Assembly: GCF_002091985.1 (NCBI RefSeq)
Contig: NZ_MKKX01000039.1
Span: 1-44,383 of the forward strand
From: Rhodococcus sp. 1163
GTDB taxonomy: Bacteria; Actinomycetota; Actinomycetes; Mycobacteriales; Mycobacteriaceae
Direction of reading: 5' to 3'
DNA length: 44,383 nucleotides
Shown here: piece after piece, positions 9,327 to 18,918 of the stretch
Position numbering within the stretch: position 1 is the stretch's first letter
Layout: every line of letters starts with the position of its first letter
Translations under genes and position numbers: made by a program
Notes under the pieces: generated by a model
What the model was told of the DNA's origin: nothing
Databases searched by the model: none
Seen by the model: the letters and a program-made list of their open reading frames with translations, nothing else

Positions 9327-9410
9327 TTGCATGAAACAGCTGAGCACCTGCTCGGGTGAGGACAATCACCGGGCGTGGACTCGGAAATCAGGTGGCGCGG
9401 GACGAGAATC

Positions 9411-9450
9411 GAAGAAGGGGACGTTCCCTACCAGGGTCGTCCCTTTCTTC
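9411..9450 (+). terminator. Terminator-like hairpin after icd
   Basis: A 13-base arm (9411-9423) pairs with 9438-9450 with one G-U pair, around a 14-base loop, 85 bases after the icd stop and before the MFS gene. No U-tract follows. Confidence 0.5.
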
Positions 9451-9499
9451 ATGTTCGACAGAGATCGTGTTCCCATCTCGATGAAAAGGTTGTTCTGCT

Positions 9500-10762
9500 G
9501 TGAGTGTCACCGATTCGGCGTTCGCCAAGAATGTCACCGCTGTGCGTGAGCGGGTGTCGAACGGTCCGAATGGCGGTCGAAGAACGTTGTCCACGCGGCG
9601 AAGGTTCGCGATGCTTGCCCTGTCCATCGGCGGCTTCGGTATCGGCACCACCGAGTTCGTGTCCATGGGTCTATTGCCCGAAATGGCGACCGCGATGGAC
9701 GTGTCCGAGCCGAGCGCCGGACATCTCATCTCGGCCTATGCACTCGGAGTGGTCATCGGCGCTCCCGTCATCGCAATACTGGCAGCACGGGTACCTCGCC
9801 GGGTGTTGCTGCTCGCCTTGATGGTCGCATTCACCCTCGGCAACCTCGGCACGGTCTTCGCGCCGAGTTTCTACGAGTTGATGGCGTCGCGTTTCGTTGC
9901 AGGCCTTCCTCACGGTGCCTATTTCGGTGTCGCGGCGTTGGTCGCCGCACACCTGGCGGAACCGGGCAAACGTGCCAAAGCGGTCGCCATGGTCATGATG
10001 GGTCTGTCGATCGCCAACGTCGTCGGAGTGCCGGTGGCCACGTGGGTCGGGCAGTCCTTCGGAATGCGCAGTGCCTTCGGCATCGTGACGGTCATCGGTG
10101 CCCTGACCGTCGCCGCGATCGTTGCGTGGATGCCTCGCCTGGACGGAATGCCCACCACGCGGGCGATAACCGAGCTCGGTGCCTTGGGGCGTCCGCAAGT
10201 GTGGATGACACTGATCATCGCCGTCGTCGGCTTCGGCGGGATGTTCGCCGTGTACACCTACATTGCGACCACTCTCACCGACGTCTCGGGCCTGTCGAAG
10301 GCTTTCGTTCCCGTTGCGCTGATGATTTATGGGCTCGGTATGGTCGCCGGCAACTATGCGGGTGGCCATATCGCGGACCGCATGCTGATTCGGGGGATGT
10401 ACATCTCGATGACCGCGATCGCCCTCAGTTTGTTCGGTTTCGTGTTCGCGGCGCAGAACCCGTACACGGCCTTGCTGTTCGTGTTTCTGATCGGAGCATC
10501 CGGTTCGTCGATGGTGCCTGGTTTGCAGACCCGACTCATGGACGTCGCAGCCGATGCACAGACTCTTGCCGCCTCGCTCAACCATGCCGCGTTCAACCTT
10601 GCCAACGCGATCGGAGCAGCCGTCGGTGGTGCGGTGATCGCTGCCGGCTTCGGATACACCGCTCCTGCGGCTGTCGGCGGTGTGTTGGCCCTCGGTGGCA
10701 TGCTCGTGCTGACTGCCGCGGTCATGATGCAGAAGAAGTCCGACGCGAAAGCCGCGCTCTAG
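9500..10762 (+). CDS. MFS transporter, DHA1-type drug/metabolite exporter
   Basis: 420 residues with about 12 hydrophobic helices after a basic 33-residue cytoplasmic N-terminus. The GFGIGTTEFVSMGLLPEMA entrance and the following SAYALGVVIGAPVIA helix are typical of the AraJ/YdhP/CmlR-like drug:H+ antiporter branch; the MFS signature loop (AARVPRRVLLLAL) follows helix 2. It would export small molecules across the cytoplasmic membrane using proton-motive force; the substrate cannot be inferred. Start GTG 9500 with AAAGG 11 bases upstream. It stands alone between icd and the response regulator. Confidence 0.9.
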   Translation: MSVTDSAFAKNVTAVRERVSNGPNGGRRTLSTRRRFAMLALSIGGFGIGTTEFVSMGLLPEMATAMDVSEPSAGHLISAYALGVVIGAPVIAILAARVPRRVLLLALMVAFTLGNLGTVFAPSFYELMASRFVAGLPHGAYFGVAALVAAHLAEPGKRAKAVAMVMMGLSIANVVGVPVATWVGQSFGMRSAFGIVTVIGALTVAAIVAWMPRLDGMPTTRAITELGALGRPQVWMTLIIAVVGFGGMFAVYTYIATTLTDVSGLSKAFVPVALMIYGLGMVAGNYAGGHIADRMLIRGMYISMTAIALSLFGFVFAAQNPYTALLFVFLIGASGSSMVPGLQTRLMDVAADAQTLAASLNHAAFNLANAIGAAVGGAVIAAGFGYTAPAAVGGVLALGGMLVLTAAVMMQKKSDAKAAL

Positions 10763-10851
10763 CCGAGACCCCGCCGGGCGGGTTGTGACTGTGCGGTGCG
10801 ATCTTCACCGAACCTCCACATTTCCCGTCGTTCCCCTCCATGGCCGACCTC

Positions 10852-10857
10852 TAGGGT
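10852..10857 (+). promoter_or_regulatory. -10 element for a leaderless response-regulator transcript
   Basis: TAGGGT (TANNNT) lies exactly seven bases before the ATG at 10865, the spacing expected when transcription starts at the initiator codon. No SD of normal spacing is visible. Confidence 0.4.
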
Positions 10858-10864
10858 CAGGGAC

Positions 10865-11539
10865 ATGAACCGCACAGTCCTGGTCGTCGACGACGAACCG
10901 ACTATCTCCGACGCTCTTGCCGCGCGCCTGCGTGGTGAGGGCTTCGACGTCGTGACGGCCGCTGACGGTCCCACCGCAGTAGAGGTGTGCGGGAGAACTC
11001 GGCCCGATGTGGTGGTGCTCGATGTGATGCTGCCGGGCTTCGACGGGCTCGAGGTGTGTCGGCGAATTCAGGCACAGCGTTCGGTGCCGGTCCTGATGCT
11101 CACCGCGAAGTCCGACGAGACAGACATGTTGGTCGGCTTGGGTGTCGGTGCGGACGACTACTTGTCGAAGCCCTTCAGCATGCGCGAGCTGGTTGCCCGC
11201 GTTCATGCGCTCGTCCGGCGTTCGGAACGCGTGATGGTCGATGAATCTGCTCCCACGCGGATCGGTGCCATTCGGATCGATCACGATGCACGCCGAGTGT
11301 CGGGCGCCGACGGCGAAATTCATCTGACACGAACCGAATTCGATATTCTGACGTACCTTGCCTCTCGCCCCCGGACCGCCGTCGGCCGTGACACGCTGCT
11401 GGCGGCGTTGTGGGGATGGGAGGACTCGGCGAGTAGCCGTACCGTCGACAGTCACGTGAAGGCCTTGCGACGCAAGCTCGGTGGCGACCTCATCAGAACC
11501 GTGCACGGCGTCGGGTACGCGCTGGAGGTGCCACGATGA
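10865..11539 (+). CDS. OmpR/PhoB-family response regulator
   Basis: 224 residues. An N-terminal receiver domain (1-115) carries the acidic pocket (VVDDEP), phospho-acceptor Asp in VVVLDVMLPGFDG, Thr in MLTAKS and Lys in LSKPFS. A C-terminal winged helix (about 130-224) contains LTRTEFDILTYLASRP, TVDSHVKALRRKLG and the final TVHGVGYALEV. It is a transcription factor activated by phosphorylation from the histidine kinase that overlaps its stop codon by four bases (ATGA). The ATG at 10865 sits seven bases after a TAGGGT -10 element, suggesting a leaderless transcript. Target genes are unknown; the downstream membrane protein is a candidate. Confidence 0.94.
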   Translation: MNRTVLVVDDEPTISDALAARLRGEGFDVVTAADGPTAVEVCGRTRPDVVVLDVMLPGFDGLEVCRRIQAQRSVPVLMLTAKSDETDMLVGLGVGADDYLSKPFSMRELVARVHALVRRSERVMVDESAPTRIGAIRIDHDARRVSGADGEIHLTRTEFDILTYLASRPRTAVGRDTLLAALWGWEDSASSRTVDSHVKALRRKLGGDLIRTVHGVGYALEVPR

Positions 11540-12537
11540 CCTCCGTGACCGACGCCTTCGTGTCGATGACGCGTAGGTTGCCGCGCCCGCTCGATCCGCT
11601 GGGTTCGTTCAAGTTGAAGGTGTCCTTGATCGTGGGGTTGGTGCTGGCAGCGGCAAGCATCACGTTCTGGTTCGGGGCCGGGTGGCAGTTTCGTTATGCG
11701 TTACTGGCCGCACTTGTCATCTCGTTGGTGGCGACACAGGTTGTGGCACACGGGATGACCTCGCCGTTGCGAGAAATGACCGTGGCTGCGGGGGCGATGG
11801 CGCGAGGAGACTATTCGAGACGGGTACGTGCTACCTCTCGAGACGAGATCGGGCAGCTCGCTGCAGCCTTCAACACGATGTCGACAGATCTCGAAGCAGC
11901 CGAGAAGTATCGGCGAGAGCTGATCGGTAACGTCTCGCACGAGCTGAAGACCCCTATCTCAGCGTTGCGAGCGGTACTGGAGAACCTGGTCGACGGAGTC
12001 AGTGAACCCGACCCGGCAACCTTGTCCGTTGCGCTGCGGCAGACGGAAAAGCTCGGTGACCTCGTGACCGAGCTACTCGATCTGTCGAGGTTGGAAGCAG
12101 GCGTACTCACCCTCCACGAGGAACTCTTTCTCGTGTACGACTTCCTGTCGGACACGACTAAGGGGCAACCCCGTGTGCATCTCGACGTGGTGCCGCCGAC
12201 CCTGTCGATCGTTGCCGACAAAGCTCGACTGACCCAGGTCGTGAACAACTTGGTGGACAATGCCGTTCGGCACGCGTCGTCCGGAGCAGACGTTGCACTC
12301 TCGGTTCGGCAGGTCGGTGGCGATCTTCTGTTCGACGTGGTCGACGACGGCCCGGGTATCGCACCCGAAGAGCGCTCGAGGGTGTTCGACCGGTTCACTC
12401 GCGGCGGTTCCACCGATGGTGGCACCGGGCTGGGTCTGACGATCGCCCGCTGGGCGACCGAATTGCACGGCGGCACAATCGAAGTGCTCGATCGTAGTCC
12501 TGGATGTCACATCCGGGTATCCATTCCTTGTAACTGA
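11536..12537 (+). CDS. Sensor histidine kinase with minimal extracytoplasmic loop
   Basis: 333 residues. Two close transmembrane helices (about 29-48 and 53-73) leave almost no external loop, so it probably senses within the membrane or through a partner. They are followed by a HAMP linker (MTSPLREMTVAAGAMARGDY), the HisKA box NVSHELKTPISALR with the phospho-accepting His, and an HATPase domain with N-box NNLVDNAVRHA, G1 DDGPGIAPEERSRVF and G2 GTGLGLTIA. It phosphorylates the preceding response regulator; the genes overlap by ATGA. A DUF4173-type membrane protein follows 80 bases downstream. Confidence 0.94.
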   Translation: MTSVTDAFVSMTRRLPRPLDPLGSFKLKVSLIVGLVLAAASITFWFGAGWQFRYALLAALVISLVATQVVAHGMTSPLREMTVAAGAMARGDYSRRVRATSRDEIGQLAAAFNTMSTDLEAAEKYRRELIGNVSHELKTPISALRAVLENLVDGVSEPDPATLSVALRQTEKLGDLVTELLDLSRLEAGVLTLHEELFLVYDFLSDTTKGQPRVHLDVVPPTLSIVADKARLTQVVNNLVDNAVRHASSGADVALSVRQVGGDLLFDVVDDGPGIAPEERSRVFDRFTRGGSTDGGTGLGLTIARWATELHGGTIEVLDRSPGCHIRVSIPCN

Positions 12538-12617
12538 AGCGAAATTCAGCTCACCACCACCGCGGCTTGACAGTGCCGTGGAGCTCTGTCATGCCCGCAA
12601 CAGAAAGAGGTCTTTTC

Positions 12618-14096
12618 GTGATCGTCGTAGACAAACCCGAAACCGTTGTGAGAAAGCAGAACTGGTCCCTGTGGCCGCGTCGAGTCTGGCCGCCGCGCCG
12701 TTACGCGGCAGCGCCGCGCAACGTCTTGATCGGTGCGCTGGTCGTCGGGTGCATCGGTGCGGTAGTTCTCGGTGATCGCGGGATCGGCTACCCCATCACT
12801 GCCGTGGCGATCATCTTTGCGGCATTACGTGCATCGAAGGGTGCACCGACGCGGTGGCAGATGGTCGGTGCTGTGGGAGTCGTTGCCCTGAGTTCGATCG
12901 CCGCATTCCGTGCTGCGGAGTGGCTCGTGACGCTCGCCGTCGTAATGGCCGTTCTCGTCGCCGGGGTGGTGCTCTCCCGCTCGTGGACGTGGACAGGTGT
13001 CGCTCTCGGTGCACTCATTCCCGCGCTGGTACCGGCCCGCGTAGTGCGTTGGTGCACCCGCGGATCGCGCAGAATCGACATGGGGGGACTTGCACCTGGT
13101 CGAGTATTTCGCGTCGCAGCCACGACGGCAGTGCTGTTCCTCGTCTTCGCAGGTCTTTTCGCCGGAGCCGACCCGCAGTTTGCCGAAGTCCTGTCGAGCG
13201 CGACACCGACGGTGCGAGTCGACAGTGGATTCGCCCGGATTCTCCTCTTCGCGCTGGTTGCCGCGGGGACACTCGCGGTGTCGTACGTCGTAGCAAATCC
13301 GCCCCGATTCGATGCTCTGGCCCGGCCGAGCGCGGGGTCACTCCGGCTGTGGGAGTGGACTGTTCCGCTGGGAACGTTGATCGTTCTGTTCGCGATGTTC
13401 GTCTTCGTTCAACTTCGAACCCTGTTCGGTGGCCAAGCACACGTCAGGACGACCGACGGATTGACCAACGCCGAATATGCACGCCAGGGGTTCTGGCAGC
13501 TTCTCGCGGTGACGGTCCTGACTTTGCTGGTGCTCGCGGTCACGATCCGAAAGGCGTCCCGCGTGTCCGGATCCGACCGCCTCGCACTGCGTCTGCTGCT
13601 GGGCGTGCTCTGCGCACTGTCGCTCGTGATCGTCGGATCGGCACTTCATCGTATGTCTCTGTACGAACAGCAATACGGATATACGACATTGAGGGTGTTC
13701 GTCACCGCGGTGGAATTGTGGCTCGGATCGGTGTTCGTCCTCCTGATGGCCACCGGAGTGTCGATGTCCGGCCGATGGCTACCCCGCGCGGTTGTGGGAA
13801 GTGCAGTTCTGACCGTCCTCGCGTTGGCAGTGATCAACCCCGACGCCTACATCGCTCGGCAGAACGTGGATCGCTTCGAGCAGACAGGAAAGATCGACAC
13901 GACATATCTTTCACGTCTGTCCGCCGACGCCACCGAAGAACTCGACCGACTCGAAGAGCCGTATCGCAGTTGCGCGATCGGCAGAGCTGTCGCAGCGGAG
14001 TCGAGTTGGAACGAATGGAATCTGGCCGACGCCCAAGCCCGTCGCATACTGACCGAACAGCCGCGACGACAGTGCGCAAGCCATGCAGTTCGGTGA
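12618..14096 (+). CDS. Multi-pass membrane protein, DUF4173/DUF4153-like
   Basis: 492 residues with about ten hydrophobic segments and a soluble C-terminus from about residue 420. The block around YGYTTLRVFVTAVELWLG is typical of DUF4173/DUF4153 proteins, which often sit beside an OmpR-type two-component pair in actinobacteria, as here. Its function is unknown; context suggests a sensory partner or target of the kinase. GTG 12618 is chosen because AAAGAGG lies seven bases upstream; longer in-frame starts at 12567 and 12591 lack an SD. Confidence 0.75.
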   Translation: MIVVDKPETVVRKQNWSLWPRRVWPPRRYAAAPRNVLIGALVVGCIGAVVLGDRGIGYPITAVAIIFAALRASKGAPTRWQMVGAVGVVALSSIAAFRAAEWLVTLAVVMAVLVAGVVLSRSWTWTGVALGALIPALVPARVVRWCTRGSRRIDMGGLAPGRVFRVAATTAVLFLVFAGLFAGADPQFAEVLSSATPTVRVDSGFARILLFALVAAGTLAVSYVVANPPRFDALARPSAGSLRLWEWTVPLGTLIVLFAMFVFVQLRTLFGGQAHVRTTDGLTNAEYARQGFWQLLAVTVLTLLVLAVTIRKASRVSGSDRLALRLLLGVLCALSLVIVGSALHRMSLYEQQYGYTTLRVFVTAVELWLGSVFVLLMATGVSMSGRWLPRAVVGSAVLTVLALAVINPDAYIARQNVDRFEQTGKIDTTYLSRLSADATEELDRLEEPYRSCAIGRAVAAESSWNEWNLADAQARRILTEQPRRQCASHAVR

Positions 14097-14113
14097 CATC
14101 CCGAAGCGTCGAG

Positions 14114-14455
14114 CTATGCCCGTAGGACCTTCTCCATCGCACGGCCCTTGGCCAACTCGTCGACCAACTTGTCGAGGAAACGGATCTTCTGCATCAATGG
14201 ATCTTCGACTTCTTCGACGCGCACCCCGCACACCTTGCCGGTGATCAACGACGTATCAGGGTTCATCTCCGCGTCGGCGAAGAAGTCCTCGAACGTCGTT
14301 TCGGCGGCCAGATGCGCGTTCAATGCGGCTTCGTCGAATCCGGTGAGCCACTCGATCACCTCATCGAGTTCGGCTTTGTTGCGGCCCTTGCGTTCCAACT
14401 TCTTCACATACAGCGGATACACGGACGCGAAGCTCGAGGTGAAGATCCTGTGCAT
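14114..14455 (-). CDS. DUF2200 family protein
   Basis: 113 residues, full length for the family. It begins [19 protein letters not shown] and contains [25 protein letters not shown] and [19 protein letters not shown], which are hallmark blocks of DUF2200. It is a soluble, cytosolic protein of unknown function found across bacteria. It is transcribed alone on the - strand, convergent with the preceding membrane-protein gene (17 bases between the ends). Confidence 0.9.
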   Translation of the reverse strand: MHRIFTSSFASVYPLYVKKLERKGRNKAELDEVIEWLTGFDEAALNAHLAAETTFEDFFADAEMNPDTSLITGKVCGVRVEEVEDPLMQKIRFLDKLVDELAKGRAMEKVLRA

Positions 14456-14578
14456 GTGTTCGAGTGTAGTTTCACGAGCTGACAGTTGGGCTTCCGGAGA
14501 CGCCGTTGAGCAAGTATGGTCGAGACTCGCTTCGGCGATGCATCACTGCTTCACGACTGAACGAGGAAGGGGAGCCGA

Positions 14579-14866
14579 GTGAAGTTCCTCCACCTCGTTG
14601 CGACCTACCTCGTTCTACTCGTGGTACTTGCCACGTTCCAAGATTCGGTGTTCGCTGCCGCATTCGGACTCGTGCTCGCAGCCGTCGTCGTCACAGTCGT
14701 GGTCATCTCGGGTCGGCGCGGTCTCATTCTTCTGCTTCCACGGACCGATCACGGCCCCGACCACGAGCAACGTCGACTTCGCGGGTCCTTCCGTAGACAG
14801 TATCGGCCCGACGAGCCAGGTCGGCCTATGCCGCGAGCACCCGGTTCCGTGGTGGGGGCACTCTGA
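14579..14866 (+). CDS. Small membrane protein, DUF6412-like
   Basis: 95 residues: two N-terminal hydrophobic segments (about 5-20 and 26-42) and a basic/proline-rich tail with RPDEPGRPMPRAPG, a motif I associate with DUF6412 small membrane proteins of actinobacteria (from memory). In other genomes such proteins sit beside a YidC-like insertase; here an ABC ATPase/permease pair follows. GTG 14579 has GGGGAG seven bases upstream, and frames 2 and 3 have no comparable start. Function unknown. Confidence 0.6.
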   Translation: MKFLHLVATYLVLLVVLATFQDSVFAAAFGLVLAAVVVTVVVISGRRGLILLLPRTDHGPDHEQRRLRGSFRRQYRPDEPGRPMPRAPGSVVGAL

Positions 14867-14929
14867 GTCGTCGAGTTCTCCCACTCCTTAGCTTTTGTGC
14901 ACTTGCGAGGAATCCACGGGAGAATTCAT

Positions 14930-15556
14930 ATGCTTGTCATTACCAACGCCACCAGGCGTTTCGGTTCGCTGACCGTGTTCGGCGGCATCAATTTCAGAGT
15001 CGACGAAGGTTGCGCGTGCGCGATCGTCGGGTCCAACGGTTCGGGGAAGACGACCCTGCTGCGATGCATATCAGGAGCAGACAGGCTCGACGAAGGCACG
15101 ATTTCGCTCTTCGCGACGGAGGTCGACGAGTCCTCACCGGTTTTTCGATCTCGGGTCGCGTCCGTTCTCGACGACCCTGGCACGTTTCCACACCTGACGG
15201 TGAGCGAGCATCTTCAGCTCGTCGCGGCCGCCCACGGCGCACCGAACTCGTACGAGATCGCGACGGAGGTTCTGGAGGGAGTGGGGCTCGGACGCGCCGC
15301 CGATCAGCTGCCCGGCACCTTGTCCAGTGGCCAGAGGCGCCGGCTTGCACTGGGTTCGGTGTTCGTGCGCCCGCGAAAGATGCTCGTGCTGGACGAGCCC
15401 GAGCAACGCCTCGACACAGCAGGCAGGAAATGGCTCGCGGCCGCGCTCGTCCGGGAGAAGCAGTCGGGATGCATCGTCGTGATGGCCTCACACGACCGCG
15501 AACTCGTTTCCTCTGTTGCTGATACAACTCTGGACGGTGACGTGTGGCCACGATAG
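14930..15556 (+). CDS. ABC transporter ATP-binding protein
   Basis: 208 residues, a single nucleotide-binding domain: Walker A GSNGSGKTTLL (about residue 35), Q-loop region, signature LSSGQRRRLALG, Walker B MLVLDEPEQRLD and switch His in MASHDRE. It energises the membrane protein encoded by the next gene, whose GTG start lies 13 bases inside this gene. ATG 14930 follows GGGAGA by 8 bases. The substrate is unknown. The Walker B block reads DEPEQRLD where most ABC proteins have DEPxxxLD, so it is intact. Confidence 0.92.
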   Translation: MLVITNATRRFGSLTVFGGINFRVDEGCACAIVGSNGSGKTTLLRCISGADRLDEGTISLFATEVDESSPVFRSRVASVLDDPGTFPHLTVSEHLQLVAAAHGAPNSYEIATEVLEGVGLGRAADQLPGTLSSGQRRRLALGSVFVRPRKMLVLDEPEQRLDTAGRKWLAAALVREKQSGCIVVMASHDRELVSSVADTTLDGDVWPR

Positions 15557-16932
15557 AACTCGCGCGAACGTATCCTTCCGCGCCTTCGATTCGGCGCCGG
15601 GTCCGCGGGTGGCGCCGGGAACGTCAGCCGATCGACCTAGGTGATCACCTGACGGTGTGGGGGCTACCGATCTTCGTCGGTGCCGGGTTGCTCTGGTGGC
15701 TGATCGGGCACGAATCGGGAGCCATGTCCTTCTCCAATGCTCTACCTGGTGGTGCGGCGAAAGTCGAGGTCGAGGTCGGGTTCGGTATCACGATGATCGC
15801 CTTCGCCGCTCTGATGAAGGCAATCTCGGAACTCGGTCCACTCGCGATCGGTTCTACGAACAGGCATTGGCTCTACTCGTCTCCGGTCTCTCGCGGAGCG
15901 CTGTTGGCACCCCGATTCGCGATGTCCACCACATTCGGTGCGATCGGCGGGCTTGTTCTGGTGCGAATGTCGACGCTGTTCACCACAACCCCGGTTCCAT
16001 GGTGGTGGTGTGGCCTTCTCGGTGCGGCGCTCGGCGCGGGATCAGTCGGATTCGGTGTCGTTCGACAGCAGGACGGGCATGCCGCCACGCTCTATCGAGT
16101 GGCAATTTCAATGATTGCTTCGATCGGAGCGATCTGTTGTGCGGGGGTGTTCCTTTCGACCCCGCGAGTTTCGCCGCACGTTGCGCTCGCTCTCGCTGTC
16201 GGCGCGATCGTCGCATCGGGGGTCGGAGTAGCACTCGGGGCATACCGCTTGCGCCACTTGGACGCTGTCTCCCTGAGCGCCGGATCGGACCTGCTCACCG
16301 CCCTGCGTGCATCGACGACCATGATCGACGGTTCGATACTGTCCGCCGAGTTGGCATCCAGGACGTGGCGACTGATGGGCTCGGCACCCTCACGCCGTTT
16401 TCGCTGGAACGGCGCAAAAGCGCTGATCGAAGCAGACTTTCGACGTGTCCATCGCGATCGTGGGGCGGTTCGCCTGCTCGGTTACATGTGCGTTCTGCCG
16501 TATGTGTCCGGTGCGACGGTCAGCGCGGCGGCGATTCCCGTCGTGGTGCTCTTGTGCGCGGTGACGGTCGCCGGCCGGTTCGGGCGAGGGTTGCGAGATA
16601 TGAATGCGTCGAACACGTTTCGAGCGGTGTTCGGAGGTAGCGACGCCGGGATCAGGATGGCGCACCTGGCGACGCCGGCGGCGGCAGTCTCGATCCTTTT
16701 CGTGGTGTGCTTACCGATTCTCTGGCACGCTTCCGTGATCGCGGTGACGGTCATTCCGGTGGTTGCGCTGCTGGCCCTCTACAGATCGACGAGTCGGCCG
16801 CCACTGGATTACGGCGGCCTGATCCTCGAGACGCCGTCCGGCCAGATTCCGGTGGACATGATTCGTCAACTTGTGCGGGGACCGCTCGTCGTCGCTGCAG
16901 CAGCCTTCCTGCAACTTGCCGTCGCTATGTGA
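15544..16932 (+). CDS. ABC-associated multi-pass membrane protein, DUF6297-like
   Basis: 462 residues, with roughly ten hydrophobic helices from residue 35 on, a soluble loop around 250-300 (TWRLMGSAPSRRFRW...), and a C-terminal helix ending LQLAVAM. The layout and coupling to an ABC ATPase (13-base overlap) match actinobacterial permeases annotated DUF6297. It is most likely the transmembrane half of an exporter with the preceding ATPase; the substrate is not inferable. Start GTG 15544; no separate SD is obvious, consistent with coupled translation. Confidence 0.7.
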   Translation: MATIELARTYPSAPSIRRRVRGWRRERQPIDLGDHLTVWGLPIFVGAGLLWWLIGHESGAMSFSNALPGGAAKVEVEVGFGITMIAFAALMKAISELGPLAIGSTNRHWLYSSPVSRGALLAPRFAMSTTFGAIGGLVLVRMSTLFTTTPVPWWWCGLLGAALGAGSVGFGVVRQQDGHAATLYRVAISMIASIGAICCAGVFLSTPRVSPHVALALAVGAIVASGVGVALGAYRLRHLDAVSLSAGSDLLTALRASTTMIDGSILSAELASRTWRLMGSAPSRRFRWNGAKALIEADFRRVHRDRGAVRLLGYMCVLPYVSGATVSAAAIPVVVLLCAVTVAGRFGRGLRDMNASNTFRAVFGGSDAGIRMAHLATPAAAVSILFVVCLPILWHASVIAVTVIPVVALLALYRSTSRPPLDYGGLILETPSGQIPVDMIRQLVRGPLVVAAAAFLQLAVAM

Positions 16933-16972
16933 AGGGATGGTAGCGGTGACTTCGAGTGTCACAGGGCTCGGA

Positions 16973-16978
16973 TACGGT
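16973..16978 (+). promoter_or_regulatory. -10 element for a leaderless xthA transcript
   Basis: TACGGT (TANNNT) ends seven bases before the GTG at 16986. No SD is present in the interval, supporting leaderless initiation at that GTG. Confidence 0.4.
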
Positions 16979-16985
16979 GCCCCAC

Positions 16986-17792
16986 GTGCCTATCACCGTC
17001 TCCACAGTCAATGTCAACGGAATCCGTGCTGCCACGCGTAAAGGAATGCTGCCATGGTTGGAGGCGACCGAAGCCGACGTGATCTGCCTGCAGGAGACCC
17101 GTGCGAACGACGGCGAGTTGACCAAGGCGCTGGCACCAGCATTGGACAGCGGCTGGCATCTGGCGTCGGCAGAGCCGTCGATGAAAGGCCGTAACGGTGT
17201 GGCCATCCTCTCGCGTACCGCTCCGGACGCCGTTCGCGTCGGGATTGGTGCAGAGGAGTTTGCGGAGTCCGGCCGCTACATCGAAGCGGACTTCTCCGAT
17301 GTGACGGTGGCCAGTCTGTACCTGCCGTCCGGTGAGGTCGGCACCGAGCGCCAGGATGAAAAGGAACGTTTCATGGCGGTCTTCGCGAAATATCTCGCGA
17401 GGACGGCCACGTCCGCGATCGCGGAGGACCGTGATGTCCTCGTGTGTGGAGACTGGAACATCGCGCCCACCGAACTCGATATCAAAGCGTGGAAGACGAA
17501 CCGGAAGAAGTCCGGATTTCTGCCCGAGGAGCGCGAGTGGGTGGCCGCACTTCTTGCTCCGACGTCCCCGTGGACCGACGTCGTGCGCGAGCTCAACCCT
17601 GAGGTCGAGGGCCCGTACAGCTGGTGGTCGTATCGCGGCAAGGCCTTCGACAACGACGCGGGTTGGCGGATCGACTATCAGTTGGCGACGCCGTCGCTGG
17701 CCGAGCGCACCAAGGACGCCGTCACCGAACGCGCCGAGGCATACGACCAGCGTTGGTCCGACCACGCCCCGGTCACCGTTCGCTACCGCTAG
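16986..17792 (+). CDS. xthA: Exodeoxyribonuclease III / AP endonuclease
   Basis: 268 residues of the EEP fold. It cleaves 5' of abasic sites and removes 3' blocking groups in base excision repair. Visible catalytic motifs: NVNGIRAA (metal Asn), CLQETR (metal Glu), GDWNIAP (Asp/Asn), a DYQLAT block and terminal WSDHAPV (Asp-His pair). The GTG at 16986 gives the conventional start (PITVSTVNVNG) and follows a TACGGT hexamer by seven bases. An in-frame ATG at 16956 would add ten residues of no family character. It precedes trpS by 45 bases on the same strand. Confidence 0.95.
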   Translation: MPITVSTVNVNGIRAATRKGMLPWLEATEADVICLQETRANDGELTKALAPALDSGWHLASAEPSMKGRNGVAILSRTAPDAVRVGIGAEEFAESGRYIEADFSDVTVASLYLPSGEVGTERQDEKERFMAVFAKYLARTATSAIAEDRDVLVCGDWNIAPTELDIKAWKTNRKKSGFLPEEREWVAALLAPTSPWTDVVRELNPEVEGPYSWWSYRGKAFDNDAGWRIDYQLATPSLAERTKDAVTERAEAYDQRWSDHAPVTVRYR

Positions 17793-18878
<1,086 letters not shown>

Positions 18879-18918
18879 CAGCTTCGAGAGCACCGACGAG
18901 GCCAGAGACAGCGAGAGG

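Noticed and set aside
7683..9365. 560-codon - strand frame over icd
   Set aside because: Antisense to icd, passes through the metY promoter and the riboswitch region; no recognised domains.
12854..14125. 423-codon + strand frame inside the DUF4173 gene
   Set aside because: Out of frame with a clear multi-helix membrane protein; Arg-rich composition typical of shadow frames.
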